NCBI RefSeq assembly: GCF_003432075.1
Contig: NZ_QWBU01000001.1
Location: 558,001 to 622,000, forward strand
Direction: 5' to 3'
DNA: 64,000 nucleotides
Source of the DNA: Shinella sp. WSJ-2
GTDB lineage: Bacteria; Pseudomonadota; Alphaproteobacteria; Rhizobiales; Rhizobiaceae
This document shows, piece after piece, positions 25,014-34,440 of the stretch (positions within the stretch are counted from its first letter, which is position 1; each line of letters begins with the position of its first letter). Position numbers and translations under genes: made by a program. The notes beneath the pieces were generated by a model, which did not search any database, was not told where the DNA came from, and saw nothing but the letters and a program-made list of their open reading frames with translations.

Positions 25014-26503
25014 GCCAGATCAACAAGGCAGCCTGCGTCGGCGGCGGCGTCATCGGCGGCGCCTGGGTCGCGCGTTTCGCGCTCGCCGGCATCGACGTCA
25101 AGATTTTCGATCCGCATCCGGAGGCCGAGCGCATCATCGGCGAAGTCATGGCCAATGCCGAGCGCGCCTACGGCATGCTCACCATGGCGCCATTGCCGCC
25201 GAAGGGCAAAGTCACCTTCTGCAAGAGCATCGAGGAAGCGGTGCAAGACGCTGACTGGATTCAGGAAAGCGTGCCCGAACGCCTGGAGCTGAAGCGTGGC
25301 GTGCTGACCCAGATCGATGCGGCGGCAAAGCCCGACGCCCTGATCGGCTCGTCCACGTCAGGCCTGATGCCGACCGACCTGCAGCGCGACATGAAGCATC
25401 CCGAACGCCTGTTCGTAGCGCATCCCTACAATCCCGTGTACCTGCTGCCGCTGGCCGAACTCGTGGGTGGTCAGAAGACCTCGCGCGCCGTTCTCGAAGA
25501 CGCCAAGGCCAAGCTCGCGCCTATCGGCATGAAGGGCGTGATCATCAACAAGGAGATCGAGGCCTTCGTCGGCGACCGTCTTCTGGAAGCTGTCTGGCGC
25601 GAAGGCCTCTGGCTCATCAAGGACGACATCTGCGACACCGAGACGCTCGACGACGTGATCCGCTATTCGTTCGGCATGCGCTGGGCGCAGATGGGCATGT
25701 TCGAAACCTACCGCATCGCCGGTGGCGAAGCCGGCATGCGCCACTTCCTCGCCCAGTTCGGTCCCTGCCTCTCCTGGCCGTGGACGAAGCTCACCGATGT
25801 CGTCGATCTCAATGACGAACTGGTCAACAAGATCGCCGACCAGTCGGACGCCCAGTCCGGCGCACGCGGCATCCGCGAGCTGGAGCGCATCCGCGACCAG
25901 AACCTCGTCGGCATCATGCACGCGCTGAAGGCGGGCGACGACGGCAAGGGCTGGGGGTCGGGCAAGCTGCTCGCCGAGTTCGAGGAACATCTCTGGGCCA
26001 AGGCCGGCAAGGCGAAGGTCGAGGTTTCCGTAAGCGAACCGCTGCGCCTGATCGATACCAAGGTCAATGCGGCCTGGGTCGATTACAACGGTCACATGAC
26101 GGAGCACCGCTATCTCCAGCTGTTCGGCGATACGTCTGATGCGCTGCTGCGGCTGATCGGCGTCGATTTCGCCTATGTCGAGGCCGGCCACAGCTACTAC
26201 ACGGTGGAAACCCACATCCGCCATCTCGGCGAAGCCAAGCTTGGCCAGGCGCTCTACACGACGCTGCAGCTTCTCTCGTCCGACAGCAAGCGGCTGCACT
26301 ACTTCACCCGCATCCACGATGCGGCGAGCGGCGGCGTGATCGCAACAGCCGAACAGATGATGGTCCATGTCGACTCGAAGGCCGGCAGGAGCGTCGAGGC
26401 ACCCGAAGAGGTGCTGGCGAAGATCAAGCCGATCGCCGACGCCCATGCCAAGCTGGCGACGCCCGACGGCGCCGGCCGCAGCGTCGGGCAGAAGCGCGCT
26501 TAA
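25010..26503 (+). CDS. lcdH: L-carnitine dehydrogenase fused to betainyl-CoA thioesterase
   Basis: A 497-residue fusion. Residues 1 to about 320 form a 3-hydroxyacyl-CoA dehydrogenase-type NAD enzyme (GGGVIGGAWVARF at 9-21, PERLELKRGVL, STSGLMPTDL, HPYNPVYLLPLAE). Residues from about 335 form a hot-dog thioesterase (LIDTKVNAAWVDYNGHMTEHRYL, SYYTVETHIRHLGEAKLG). The N-part oxidises L-carnitine to 3-dehydrocarnitine. After the BKACE enzyme acts, the C-part hydrolyses betainyl-CoA to glycine betaine and CoA. The fusion is typical of alphaproteobacterial carnitine pathways. Confidence 0.9.
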   Translation: MSQINKAACVGGGVIGGAWVARFALAGIDVKIFDPHPEAERIIGEVMANAERAYGMLTMAPLPPKGKVTFCKSIEEAVQDADWIQESVPERLELKRGVLTQIDAAAKPDALIGSSTSGLMPTDLQRDMKHPERLFVAHPYNPVYLLPLAELVGGQKTSRAVLEDAKAKLAPIGMKGVIINKEIEAFVGDRLLEAVWREGLWLIKDDICDTETLDDVIRYSFGMRWAQMGMFETYRIAGGEAGMRHFLAQFGPCLSWPWTKLTDVVDLNDELVNKIADQSDAQSGARGIRELERIRDQNLVGIMHALKAGDDGKGWGSGKLLAEFEEHLWAKAGKAKVEVSVSEPLRLIDTKVNAAWVDYNGHMTEHRYLQLFGDTSDALLRLIGVDFAYVEAGHSYYTVETHIRHLGEAKLGQALYTTLQLLSSDSKRLHYFTRIHDAASGGVIATAEQMMVHVDSKAGRSVEAPEEVLAKIKPIADAHAKLATPDGAGRSVGQKRA

Positions 26504-26634
26504 AAAGGATCGCCGCGGCGCCGAGAGGAACGGCGCCCGGCGTGACACTTCAGCCTCTCCCGGCCTCCGGGGGAGACGCCCGCCAAGGGCACCGGCCACT
26601 ATGCGGCCAGCAAAAGAATTCGAGGGGGAATGCC

Positions 26635-27795
26635 ATGAATTTCGCATTGACCGACGAGCAGCAGATGATCGTGGATACGGTCCGCTCCTTCGTCGAAACG
26701 GAAATCTATCCGCACGAAAACGAAGTCGAGCGCACCGGCCATGTGCCGCCGGAACTCGGCCAGGAAATTGCCCGAAAGTGCAAGGAAATCGGGTTCTTCG
26801 GCTGCAACATGCCGGAAGAGGTCGGTGGTGCGGGCCTCGACCACACCTCCTTCACGCTGGTCGAGCGCGAGCTTGGCCGCGGCTCCATGGCGCTCACCGT
26901 CTTCTTCGGCAGACCCTCGGGCATCCTGATGGCCTGCAACGACGCGCAGCGCGAACAGTATCTTCTGCCGGCCGTGCGCGGCGACAAGTTCGACGCACTC
27001 GCCATGACCGAACCGGATGCCGGCTCGGACGTGCGCGGCATGAAGTGTTTTGCCCGCAAGGACGGCGACGACTGGGTCGTCAACGGCACCAAGCACTTCA
27101 TCAGCCATGCCAACATCGCCGATTTCGTCATCGTCTTCATCGCAACCGGCGAAGAGGACACGCCGCGCGGCAAGAAGAAGCTCATCACCTGCTTCCTCGT
27201 CGACCGCGGCACGCCGGGCTTCGAAATCCGCGACGGCTACAATTCCGTCTCGCACCGCGGCTACAAGAACTGCATTCTCAACTTCGACGAATGCCGCCTG
27301 CCCTCCTCCCAGATCCTCGGCGAGGTGCACAAGGGTTTCGACATCGCCAATGACTGGCTTTATGCGACCCGCATCACGGTTGCCGCCACCTCCGTCGGCC
27401 GCGCCCGCCGTGCCTTCGACTACGCGCTGAACTATGCCGCAGAGCGCAAGCAGTTCGGCAAGCCGATCGGCGCGAACCAGGGCGTTTCCTTCAAGCTCGC
27501 CGACATGATCACCGAAATCGACGCCGCCGACCTGCTGACGCTGAACGCCGCCTGGCGGCTCGATCAGGGCCTGCCGTCGAACCGCGAGATCGCCTCGGCC
27601 AAGGTCTATGCCACGGAAATGCTCGCCCGTGTCACCGACGAGGCGATCCAGATCTTTGGCGGCATGGGCCTGATGGACGATCTGCCGCTCGCCCGTTTCT
27701 GGCGCGATGCTCGCGTGGAGCGCATCTGGGACGGCACGTCGGAAATCCAGCGGCACATCATCAGCCGTGATCTGCTCCGGCCGTTGGGAGCTTAA
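26635..27795 (+). CDS. Acyl-CoA dehydrogenase, probable gamma-butyrobetainyl-CoA dehydrogenase
   Basis: A 386-residue flavoprotein with the acyl-CoA dehydrogenase layout: LTDEQQMIVDTVRSFVETEI, ALAMTEPDAGSDVRGM (FAD contact), KHFISHANIADFVIVF, ERKQFGKPIGANQGVSFKLA and IFGGMGLMDDLP. The C-terminal motif is IWDGTSEIQ with Asp366 where medium-chain enzymes have the catalytic Glu, so the base may differ. Placed between carnitine dehydrogenase and a CoA ligase plus hydratase, it should desaturate gamma-butyrobetainyl-CoA to crotonobetainyl-CoA. ATG 26635 follows a GAGGGGGAA ribosome site. Confidence 0.85.
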   Translation: MNFALTDEQQMIVDTVRSFVETEIYPHENEVERTGHVPPELGQEIARKCKEIGFFGCNMPEEVGGAGLDHTSFTLVERELGRGSMALTVFFGRPSGILMACNDAQREQYLLPAVRGDKFDALAMTEPDAGSDVRGMKCFARKDGDDWVVNGTKHFISHANIADFVIVFIATGEEDTPRGKKKLITCFLVDRGTPGFEIRDGYNSVSHRGYKNCILNFDECRLPSSQILGEVHKGFDIANDWLYATRITVAATSVGRARRAFDYALNYAAERKQFGKPIGANQGVSFKLADMITEIDAADLLTLNAAWRLDQGLPSNREIASAKVYATEMLARVTDEAIQIFGGMGLMDDLPLARFWRDARVERIWDGTSEIQRHIISRDLLRPLGA

Positions 27796-27802
27796 TCAGA
27801 GA

Positions 27803-29863
27803 ATGGTACGTTCCCTCGACCGTCTGATCCGGCCCAAATCCATTGCCGTCTTCGGCGGCAAGGAAGCGCGACGGGTCATCTTCCAATGCGACAAGATGGG
27901 CTTTTCCGGCGAGATCTGGCCGGTGCACCCGCGCGAGGACGAAATCCTCGGGCGCAAATGTTACCGCTCGGTCGCCGATCTGCCCGGCGCGCCGGATGCC
28001 TCCTTCGTCGGCGTCAACCGCGAACTGACCATCAGCATCATCAGGGACCTCTCGGCGCGCGGTGCCGGCGGCGCGGTCTGCTACGCCTCCGGCTTCCGCG
28101 AGGCTGTCAGCGAACTTGCCGATGGCGACGACCTGCAGAAGGCGCTGGTGGACGCGGCCGGCGACATGCCGATCCTCGGGCCGAACTGCTACGGCTTCAT
28201 CAACATGCTCGACGGCGCCCTGCTCTGGCCCGACCAGCATGGCATGCTGCGCATCGACAGGGGCGTGGCCGTCCTCACGCAGTCCTCCAACATCGCCTGC
28301 AACATCTCCATGCAGCAGCGCGGCCTGCCGCTCGCCTATATCCTGACGGCCGGCAACCAGGCGCAGACCGGCCTTGCCGATCTCGCCTGTGCCGTTCTTG
28401 AAGACCCGCGCGTCACCGCCGTCGGCCTGCATATCGAAGGCTTCGACAGTCTCGAATCCCTGGAGCGGCTCGCCCTTCGTTCGCGCGAATTGAAGAAACC
28501 AGTCGTTACGCTGAAGGTCGGCAAGTCCGAGCAGGCGCAGCTGGCCACCGTCTCGCACACCGCCTCGCTCGCCGGCAATGACGCGGTCTCCTCCGCCCTG
28601 CTCGCCCGCCTCGGCATAGGCCGTGTCGAGACGCTGCCGGAGCTTCTGGAAACGCTGAAGCTGCTGCATGTCGCCGGTCCGCTGCCGAACCACGACATCT
28701 CCTCCATGTCCTGCTCGGGCGGTGAGGCCTCGCTGATGGCGGATGCCGGTTTGAAGCGCAAGGTCAACTATCGCGACCTCAAGGATTTCCAGCGCCAGCC
28801 GCTGCGCGAGACGCTCGGCCAGATGGTGACGATCTCCAACCCCCTCGACTACCACACCTTCGTCTGGGGCAACCGGGAGAAGCAGACAGACGCTTTCACC
28901 ACGATGATGAAGGGCGGCTACGCCCTGAACCTCGTCGTGCTCGATTTCCCCCGCCTCGATCGCTGCGATGCCGAAGACTGGACCACCACCTGCCACGCCG
29001 TCATCGATGCGTCGAAGGCGACGGGGGCCAATGCCGGCATCGTCGCCTCGATGGGCGAGAACATGCCGGAAGCGACCGCCGAAATGCTGATGCAGAACGG
29101 CGTCGTGCCCTTCTATGGGATCGAGGAGGCGCTGGCCGCCGCCGATGTCGCCGCCGGCATCGGCGAGGCATGGGCAAAGCAGCAATCCGCCCCTTTGCTC
29201 AAGGTCGCCCCAGGAGAAGGCGAAGCCGTTACGCTAAGCGAACACGAGGCCAAGCAGGCACTCGCCGCGTACGGCCTGCCTGTCCCGAAGGGTCTGACCG
29301 CCGAGACAGCGGAGGCGGCGGCCATTGCCGCCGAAACGCTCGGTTTCCCCGTCGTGCTCAAGGGTCTCGGCGTCGCGCACAAGACCGAAGCCGGCGCGGT
29401 TAAGCTCAATCTGGCAAGCCGCGCGGCCGTTCTGGAGGCTGCGAACGCCATGGCCGGCGTGGCCTCCGGTTTTCTCGTGGAAAAGATGGTGGGGAAACCC
29501 GTCGCCGAACTCATCGTCGGCGCGATGCGTGATCCGGTCGCCGGGCCGGTGCTAACGATCGGCGCCGGCGGCATCCTCGTCGAACTGCTTGAGGATTCAG
29601 CGATCTTGACGCTGCCGACCGATGAGAAGACGATCCGCGAGGCCCTTTCCGGCCTCAAGATCGCTAAGCTCTTGAACGGCTATCGCGGCGGTCCGAAGGG
29701 CGATATCGACGCGCTCGTCGCCGCCGTCGCATCAGCGGCATCCTATGTCGTTTCAAACGCTTCAATAATAGAAGAACTGGACGTTAATCCCATAATGGTG
29801 CTGCCAGCCGGCGACGGTGTCGTCGCGGCCGATGCGCTGATCCGTCTGAGGAAAAACCCATGA
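27803..29863 (+). CDS. NDP-forming acyl-CoA synthetase (ACD-type), probable gamma-butyrobetaine-CoA ligase
   Basis: A 686-residue single-chain ACD-type synthetase: CoA-binding domain (RLIRPKSIAVFGGKEARRVI), succinyl-CoA ligase-like domain with PILGPNCYGFIN and SHTASLAGNDAVSSALLARL (phospho-His region), and a C-terminal ATP-grasp domain (LSEHEAKQALAAYGLPVPKG, GFPVVLKGLGVAHKTEAGAV, LDVNPIMVLP). It should activate gamma-butyrobetaine or a related betaine to the CoA ester. ACD-type enzymes replace the AMP-forming CaiC here. ATG 27803 lies 7 nt after the dehydrogenase stop; the stop overlaps the next gene by 4 nt. Confidence 0.85.
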   Translation: MVRSLDRLIRPKSIAVFGGKEARRVIFQCDKMGFSGEIWPVHPREDEILGRKCYRSVADLPGAPDASFVGVNRELTISIIRDLSARGAGGAVCYASGFREAVSELADGDDLQKALVDAAGDMPILGPNCYGFINMLDGALLWPDQHGMLRIDRGVAVLTQSSNIACNISMQQRGLPLAYILTAGNQAQTGLADLACAVLEDPRVTAVGLHIEGFDSLESLERLALRSRELKKPVVTLKVGKSEQAQLATVSHTASLAGNDAVSSALLARLGIGRVETLPELLETLKLLHVAGPLPNHDISSMSCSGGEASLMADAGLKRKVNYRDLKDFQRQPLRETLGQMVTISNPLDYHTFVWGNREKQTDAFTTMMKGGYALNLVVLDFPRLDRCDAEDWTTTCHAVIDASKATGANAGIVASMGENMPEATAEMLMQNGVVPFYGIEEALAAADVAAGIGEAWAKQQSAPLLKVAPGEGEAVTLSEHEAKQALAAYGLPVPKGLTAETAEAAAIAAETLGFPVVLKGLGVAHKTEAGAVKLNLASRAAVLEAANAMAGVASGFLVEKMVGKPVAELIVGAMRDPVAGPVLTIGAGGILVELLEDSAILTLPTDEKTIREALSGLKIAKLLNGYRGGPKGDIDALVAAVASAASYVVSNASIIEELDVNPIMVLPAGDGVVAADALIRLRKNP

Positions 29864-30642
29864 CCGGACCGATAAGACAGCGCCGCGAAGGCGGCATTCT
29901 CGAAGTCACGATCGATCGCCCCAAGGCGAACGCCATCGATCTCGCGACTAGCCGCATCATGGGCAAGGTCTTCGCGGATTTCCGCGACGACGACAGCCTG
30001 CGCGTCGCCATCATCACCGGCGCCGGGGAAAAATTCTTCTGTCCGGGATGGGACCTGAAGGCGGCCGCCGCAGGTGACGCCGTGGACGGCGACTACGGTA
30101 TCGGCGGTTTCGGCGGCATGCAGGAACTGCGCGACCTCAACAAGCCGATCATCGCGGCGATCAACGGCATCTGCTGCGGCGGCGGCTTCGAGATCGCGCT
30201 GTCCACCGATCTGATCCTCGCCGCCGAGCACGCGACCTTCGCTCTGCCGGAAATCCGCTCCGGCACGGTGGCGGACGCCGCCTCGATCAAGCTGCCGAAG
30301 CGCATCCCCTACCACATCGCCATGGATATGCTGCTGACCGGCCGGTGGCTGGACGTACAGGAGGCGCATCGCTGGGGCTTCGTCAACGAGATCCTGCCCG
30401 CCGACAAGCTGCTCGACCGCGCCTGGGAACTGGCGCGCACGCTCGAAAGCGGCCCACCGCTCGTCTATGCCGCCATCAAGGAGGTGGTGCGCGCCGCAGA
30501 AGGCGAGACCTTCCAGGCGACAATGAACAGGATCACCAAGCGGCAGTTCCGCACGGTCGATATTCTCTATTCCAGCGAGGATCAGCTCGAAGGCGCGCGC
30601 GCCTTCGCCGAAAAGCGTGATCCCGTCTGGAAAGGACGATAG
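29860..30642 (+). CDS. Enoyl-CoA hydratase/isomerase, crotonobetainyl-CoA hydratase-like
   Basis: A 260-residue crotonase-fold enzyme. The oxyanion-hole segments are AIITGAGEKFFCPGWDLKAA and AAINGICCGGGFEIALSTDL; LPEIRSGTVADAA carries a Glu in the catalytic region. It resembles CaiD in placing the substrate pocket beside a GDYGIGGFGGM loop. In context it should hydrate crotonobetainyl-CoA to carnitinyl-CoA, feeding the carnitine dehydrogenase. It ends the catabolic unit; a 275-nt gap precedes the transporter. Confidence 0.85.
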   Translation: MTGPIRQRREGGILEVTIDRPKANAIDLATSRIMGKVFADFRDDDSLRVAIITGAGEKFFCPGWDLKAAAAGDAVDGDYGIGGFGGMQELRDLNKPIIAAINGICCGGGFEIALSTDLILAAEHATFALPEIRSGTVADAASIKLPKRIPYHIAMDMLLTGRWLDVQEAHRWGFVNEILPADKLLDRAWELARTLESGPPLVYAAIKEVVRAAEGETFQATMNRITKRQFRTVDILYSSEDQLEGARAFAEKRDPVWKGR

Positions 30643-30917
30643 GAGCGCGCCCCTGCATCGGGCGCGATCCGAAACTTTCCATAAGCCTGGCTTGTGGCGA
30701 AAATAGATATTTTAGGGCGTTACATACGCCCTATCGATAGATAACTTTATAGATCACGAGCCGCATTGCGGCAGGAATAGGAGGCTTCCGGGAGACGTGA
30801 CGACGCCGGCATCTGCATAAAAAGCCGGTCGTAAGGTTGCCTTAAAGGCAAAAAACAGAAATTCTGCCAACCATAACGACAAATGCCCAAAATGGGCGCA
30901 GCAAAGGGAACAGGGGA
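30643..30917 (+). promoter_or_regulatory. Promoter region of the Dpp-type transporter with inverted repeat
   Basis: This 275-nt gap is AT-richer than its surroundings. It holds an inverted repeat TAGGGCGT (30713-30720), 5-nt spacer, ACGCCCTA (30726-30733), flanked by AT-rich ATAGATATTT and ATCGATAGATAAC. It is a candidate operator for the transporter. An AAAGGGAACAGGGG ribosome site precedes the binding-protein start. Nothing coding is seen. Confidence 0.5.
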
Positions 30918-32507
30918 ATGACTGACTACACCAAATATCTCACCGACCAGGTTTCGCTCGGCAAGATGAGCCGCCGCGAATTCATGGGCCGCGCGGCCGC
31001 TTTCGGCGTTACGCTCGCCGTTGCCGGCACGATGTTCGACACCGCCGCCAAGGCGCAGGAGCCAAAGCGTGGCGGCAATCTCAAGCTCGGTCTCGAAGGT
31101 GCCGCCGCCACGGACTCGAAGGACCCGGCAAAGGCGCTCTCGCAGTTCATGTTCGTCGTGAACCGCAACTGGGGCGACATGCTGGTCGAATCCGAGCCGC
31201 TGACCGGCAAGGCCGTGCCGGCGCTCGCCGAATCATGGGAACCGTCCGCCGATGCCTCGAACTGGACCTTCAACATCCGCAAGGGCGTGAAGTTCCACGA
31301 CGGCAAGGAACTGACCGTCGATGACGTGATCAAGACCCTGCAGCGCCACACCGACGAGAAGTCGGAGTCGGGCGCGCTCGGCGTCATGAAGTCGATCAAG
31401 GAAATCAAGGCCGATGGCGACAAGCTCGTCCTCGTCCTGTCGGAAGGCAATGCCGACCTGCCGCTGCTTCTGACCGACTATCACCTCGTCATCCAGCCGA
31501 ACGGCGGCCTCGACGATCCGAACGCCATGATCGGCACCGGCCCGTTCAAGGTCACCAGCTTCGAAGCCGGCGTGCGCGCCACCTTCGAACGCAACAAGGA
31601 CGACTGGCGCCAGGACCGCGGTTATGTCGACACGGTCGAGATGATCGCCATGAACGACGCAACCGCCCGTATCGCGGCGCTGTCCTCCGGCCAGGTGCAC
31701 TATATCAACCGCGTCGATCCCAAGACCGTCGACCTGCTGAAGCGTGCGCCGACCGTGGAAATCCTCTCCACCTCTGGCCGTGGCCACTACGTCTTCATCA
31801 TGCATTGCAACACGGCGCCGTTCGACAACAACGACCTGCGTCTCGCGCTGAAATACGCGATGGACCGCGAAACGATGCTGGAAAAGGTGCTCGGCGGCTA
31901 CGGCAAGGTCGGCAACGACTTCCCGATCAACGAGACCTATGCCCTCTTCCCCGAGGGCATCGAGCAACGTGCCTATGACCCCGACAAGGCGGCCTTCCAC
32001 TACAAGAAGTCCGGCCACAGCGGCTCGGTGCTGCTGCGCACATCCGACGTCGCCTTCCCGGGTGCCGTCGATGCGGCCGTGCTCTATCAGGAGAGCGCCA
32101 AGAAGGCCGGCATCGAGATCGAAGTGAAGCGTGAACCGGGCGACGGCTACTGGTCGAACGTCTGGAACGTGCAGCCCTTCTCGACCTCGTATTGGGGCGG
32201 TCGCCCGACCCAGGATCAGATGTATTCCACCGCCTATCTCTCGACGGCGGACTGGAACGACACGCGCTTCCTGCGCCCGGACTTCGACAAGATCCTGCTC
32301 GAAGCCCGCTCGGAACTTGACGAAGGCAAGCGCAAGGAGATGTACCGCACCATGGCCACGATGGTGCGCGATGAAGGTGGCCTCATCCTGCCGATGTTTA
32401 ACGATTTCGTGAACGCCTGCTCCAAGCAGGTGAAGGGCTATGTCCACGACATCGGCAACGACATGTCGAACGGCTTCGTCGCAACCCGCGTGTGGCTCGA
32501 CGCCTGA
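30918..32507 (+). CDS. ABC transporter substrate-binding protein, family 5 (Dpp/Opp type)
   Basis: A 529-residue periplasmic receptor with a twin-arginine signal (MSRREFMGRAAAFGVTLAVA, cleavage near KAQE) and the family-5 pattern (GGNLKLGLEGA, PALAESWEPSADASNWTFN, IRKGVKFHDGKELTVDDVI, GTGPFKV). Such proteins bind peptides or other compounds. Being next to the gamma-butyrobetaine/carnitine genes, it may import a betaine, but the ligand is inferred from context only. The stop overlaps the first permease start (TGATG). Confidence 0.87.
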   Translation: MTDYTKYLTDQVSLGKMSRREFMGRAAAFGVTLAVAGTMFDTAAKAQEPKRGGNLKLGLEGAAATDSKDPAKALSQFMFVVNRNWGDMLVESEPLTGKAVPALAESWEPSADASNWTFNIRKGVKFHDGKELTVDDVIKTLQRHTDEKSESGALGVMKSIKEIKADGDKLVLVLSEGNADLPLLLTDYHLVIQPNGGLDDPNAMIGTGPFKVTSFEAGVRATFERNKDDWRQDRGYVDTVEMIAMNDATARIAALSSGQVHYINRVDPKTVDLLKRAPTVEILSTSGRGHYVFIMHCNTAPFDNNDLRLALKYAMDRETMLEKVLGGYGKVGNDFPINETYALFPEGIEQRAYDPDKAAFHYKKSGHSGSVLLRTSDVAFPGAVDAAVLYQESAKKAGIEIEVKREPGDGYWSNVWNVQPFSTSYWGGRPTQDQMYSTAYLSTADWNDTRFLRPDFDKILLEARSELDEGKRKEMYRTMATMVRDEGGLILPMFNDFVNACSKQVKGYVHDIGNDMSNGFVATRVWLDA

Positions 32508-33616
32508 TGACCGGCAGCGGACCGGCGCACGGTCCGGAGCTGACAGCAACGGCTGCTGCGGGCGCTAGCCCGCAGTCTGCCGGCGTTGCCGGGTCGGTTG
32601 CGTCCACTGAAGCGCCCGTCAGCGAAGGCACGCCTTCGTTCTGGGCAAAACTCAGCAAGAGCAGCCCCCTGGTTGCGCTCATCCTGCAACGCCTCGCGCT
32701 CAGCGTGGCCTTGCTCTTCGCCGTGTCGCTGATGATCTTCGGCGGTGTGGAAGCCTTGCCCGGCGACTTCGCGACGACCTATCTCGGCCAGTCCGCAACG
32801 CCGCAGGCGGTGGAAAACATCCGCAAGGACCTCGGCCTCGACCAGCCCGCCACGACGCGCTACTTCAAGTGGCTCGGCGGCGCGCTGCAGGGCGATTTTG
32901 GCAAATCCTGGGCCTCGAAAAACTCGGTCAGCGAGCAGATTGGCAAGCGCCTCGGCAATTCGCTGTTCCTCGCCTTCTTCGCAGCGATTATTTCCGTGCC
33001 TCTCGCTGTCGGCCTCGGCATGCTGGCGGTGCAGTTTCGAAACCGCCTGCCCGACAAGATCATAAACGTCATCTCGCTTGCGGCGATCTCGTTGCCGGAG
33101 TTCTTCGTCGGCTACCTGCTGATCTTGTTCTTCGCCGTGCAGCTGGGTGTCGCGACCTTCCCCGCGACGGTTTATGACTCGATGACGATCGGCCAGCGCC
33201 TGTCGGCCATCGCTCTGCCCACGGCAACCCTCGTCCTCGTCGTGCTCGCCCACATGATGCGCATGACGCGGGCGGCGATCCTCAACGTCATGTCCTCGGC
33301 CTATGTCGAGACGGCGGAACTCAAGGGCCTTTCGGGCCTGCGCATAATCGCCAAGCACGCGGCGCCGAATGCACTTGCGCCCGTCATCAACGTCATTGCG
33401 CTCAACCTCGCCTATCTCGTGGTCGGCGTCGTCGTCGTAGAGGTGGTGTTCGTCTATCCCGGCATGGGCCAGTACATGGTCGATGCCGTGACGGTACGCG
33501 ATATGCCGGTCGTGCAGGCCTGCGGCCTGATCTTCGCCGCCTTCTACATCTTCCTCAACATGTTCGCCGATATCCTTGCGATCATCGCGAACCCCAGATT
33601 GAGGCACCCGCGATGA
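32507..33616 (+). CDS. ABC transporter permease, DppB-like
   Basis: A 369-residue inner-membrane protein. About 60 residues of polar, Ala/Ser/Thr-rich N-terminal extension precede the usual first membrane segment (LILQRLALSVALLFAVSLMI). DppB features follow: LPGDFATTYLG, DLGLDQPATTRYFKWL, a channel domain, and the docking loop ETAELKGLSGLRIIAKHAAP. ATG 32507 overlaps the upstream stop by one base; the long hydrophilic head is unusual for the family, and an internal start is possible. Confidence 0.83.
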   Translation: MTGSGPAHGPELTATAAAGASPQSAGVAGSVASTEAPVSEGTPSFWAKLSKSSPLVALILQRLALSVALLFAVSLMIFGGVEALPGDFATTYLGQSATPQAVENIRKDLGLDQPATTRYFKWLGGALQGDFGKSWASKNSVSEQIGKRLGNSLFLAFFAAIISVPLAVGLGMLAVQFRNRLPDKIINVISLAAISLPEFFVGYLLILFFAVQLGVATFPATVYDSMTIGQRLSAIALPTATLVLVVLAHMMRMTRAAILNVMSSAYVETAELKGLSGLRIIAKHAAPNALAPVINVIALNLAYLVVGVVVVEVVFVYPGMGQYMVDAVTVRDMPVVQACGLIFAAFYIFLNMFADILAIIANPRLRHPR

Positions 33617-34440
33617 GACTTTCCTCCATTCCTGTCAGCGCCTGGGTCGGCATTCTGGGCATTGCGCTTGCCCTTTTCTGCGCCCTCTTCGCCCCCTTCA
33701 TCGCCCCGCATGGCGAAAGCGAGATCGTCGGTGCCGTCTGGCAGCCGATGGGCGGCGATTACCTGCTCGGCACGGACAATCTCGGACGCGACCTCTTCTC
33801 GCGCCTGATCTTTGGCGCCCGCACCACTATCTTCGTGGCGCTGGCGGCAACCGTGCTCTCCTTCTCGCTCGGCATGCTCTTGTCGTTCACGGCAGCGGTG
33901 ACGGGCGGGTTCATCGACCAGATCTTCTCGCGCTTCAACGACCTGATGATGGCGATCCCGACGCTGATCTTCGCGCTCGTCGTTCTGGCGGTTCTGCCCC
34001 AGCAGCTCTGGATCCTCATCCTCGTCATGGCCGTGCTCGACTCGACCCGCGTCTATCGCATCGGCCGCGCCGTGGCGCTCGATGTGGCGGTCATGGAGTT
34101 CGTGGAAGCCGCACGGCTACGCGGCGAGGGCACGGGCTGGATCATTTTTCGCGAAATCCTGCCCAACACGCTCTCGCCGTTGCTTGCCGAGTTCGGTCTG
34201 CGTTTCGCCTTCTCGATCCTGTTCCTCTCCACCCTCTCCTTCCTCGGCCTCGGCATCCAGCCGCCGGCAGCGGACTGGGGCGGCATGGTGAAGGACAACA
34301 AGGACGGCATCATCTTCGGCATCTCCGCCGCCCTCATTCCGGGCGGTGCGATCGCGGGGCTCGCCATCTGCGTCAACCTCGTCGTCGACTGGCTGATGAA
34401 ACGCACCTCGAGCCTCAAGGGAGGGCGCGGCGATGCCTGA
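33613..34440 (+). CDS. ABC transporter permease, DppC-like
   Basis: A 275-residue permease with the DppC/OppC motif LLGTDNLGRDLFSRLIFGAR after the first membrane segment, then ISRF-like FSRFNDLMMAIPTLIFALV and the docking loop EAARLRGEGTGWIIFREILP. Starts in a 4-nt overlap with DppB and ends in an 8-nt overlap with the ATPase gene. Confidence 0.88.
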   Translation: MRLSSIPVSAWVGILGIALALFCALFAPFIAPHGESEIVGAVWQPMGGDYLLGTDNLGRDLFSRLIFGARTTIFVALAATVLSFSLGMLLSFTAAVTGGFIDQIFSRFNDLMMAIPTLIFALVVLAVLPQQLWILILVMAVLDSTRVYRIGRAVALDVAVMEFVEAARLRGEGTGWIIFREILPNTLSPLLAEFGLRFAFSILFLSTLSFLGLGIQPPAADWGGMVKDNKDGIIFGISAALIPGGAIAGLAICVNLVVDWLMKRTSSLKGGRGDA

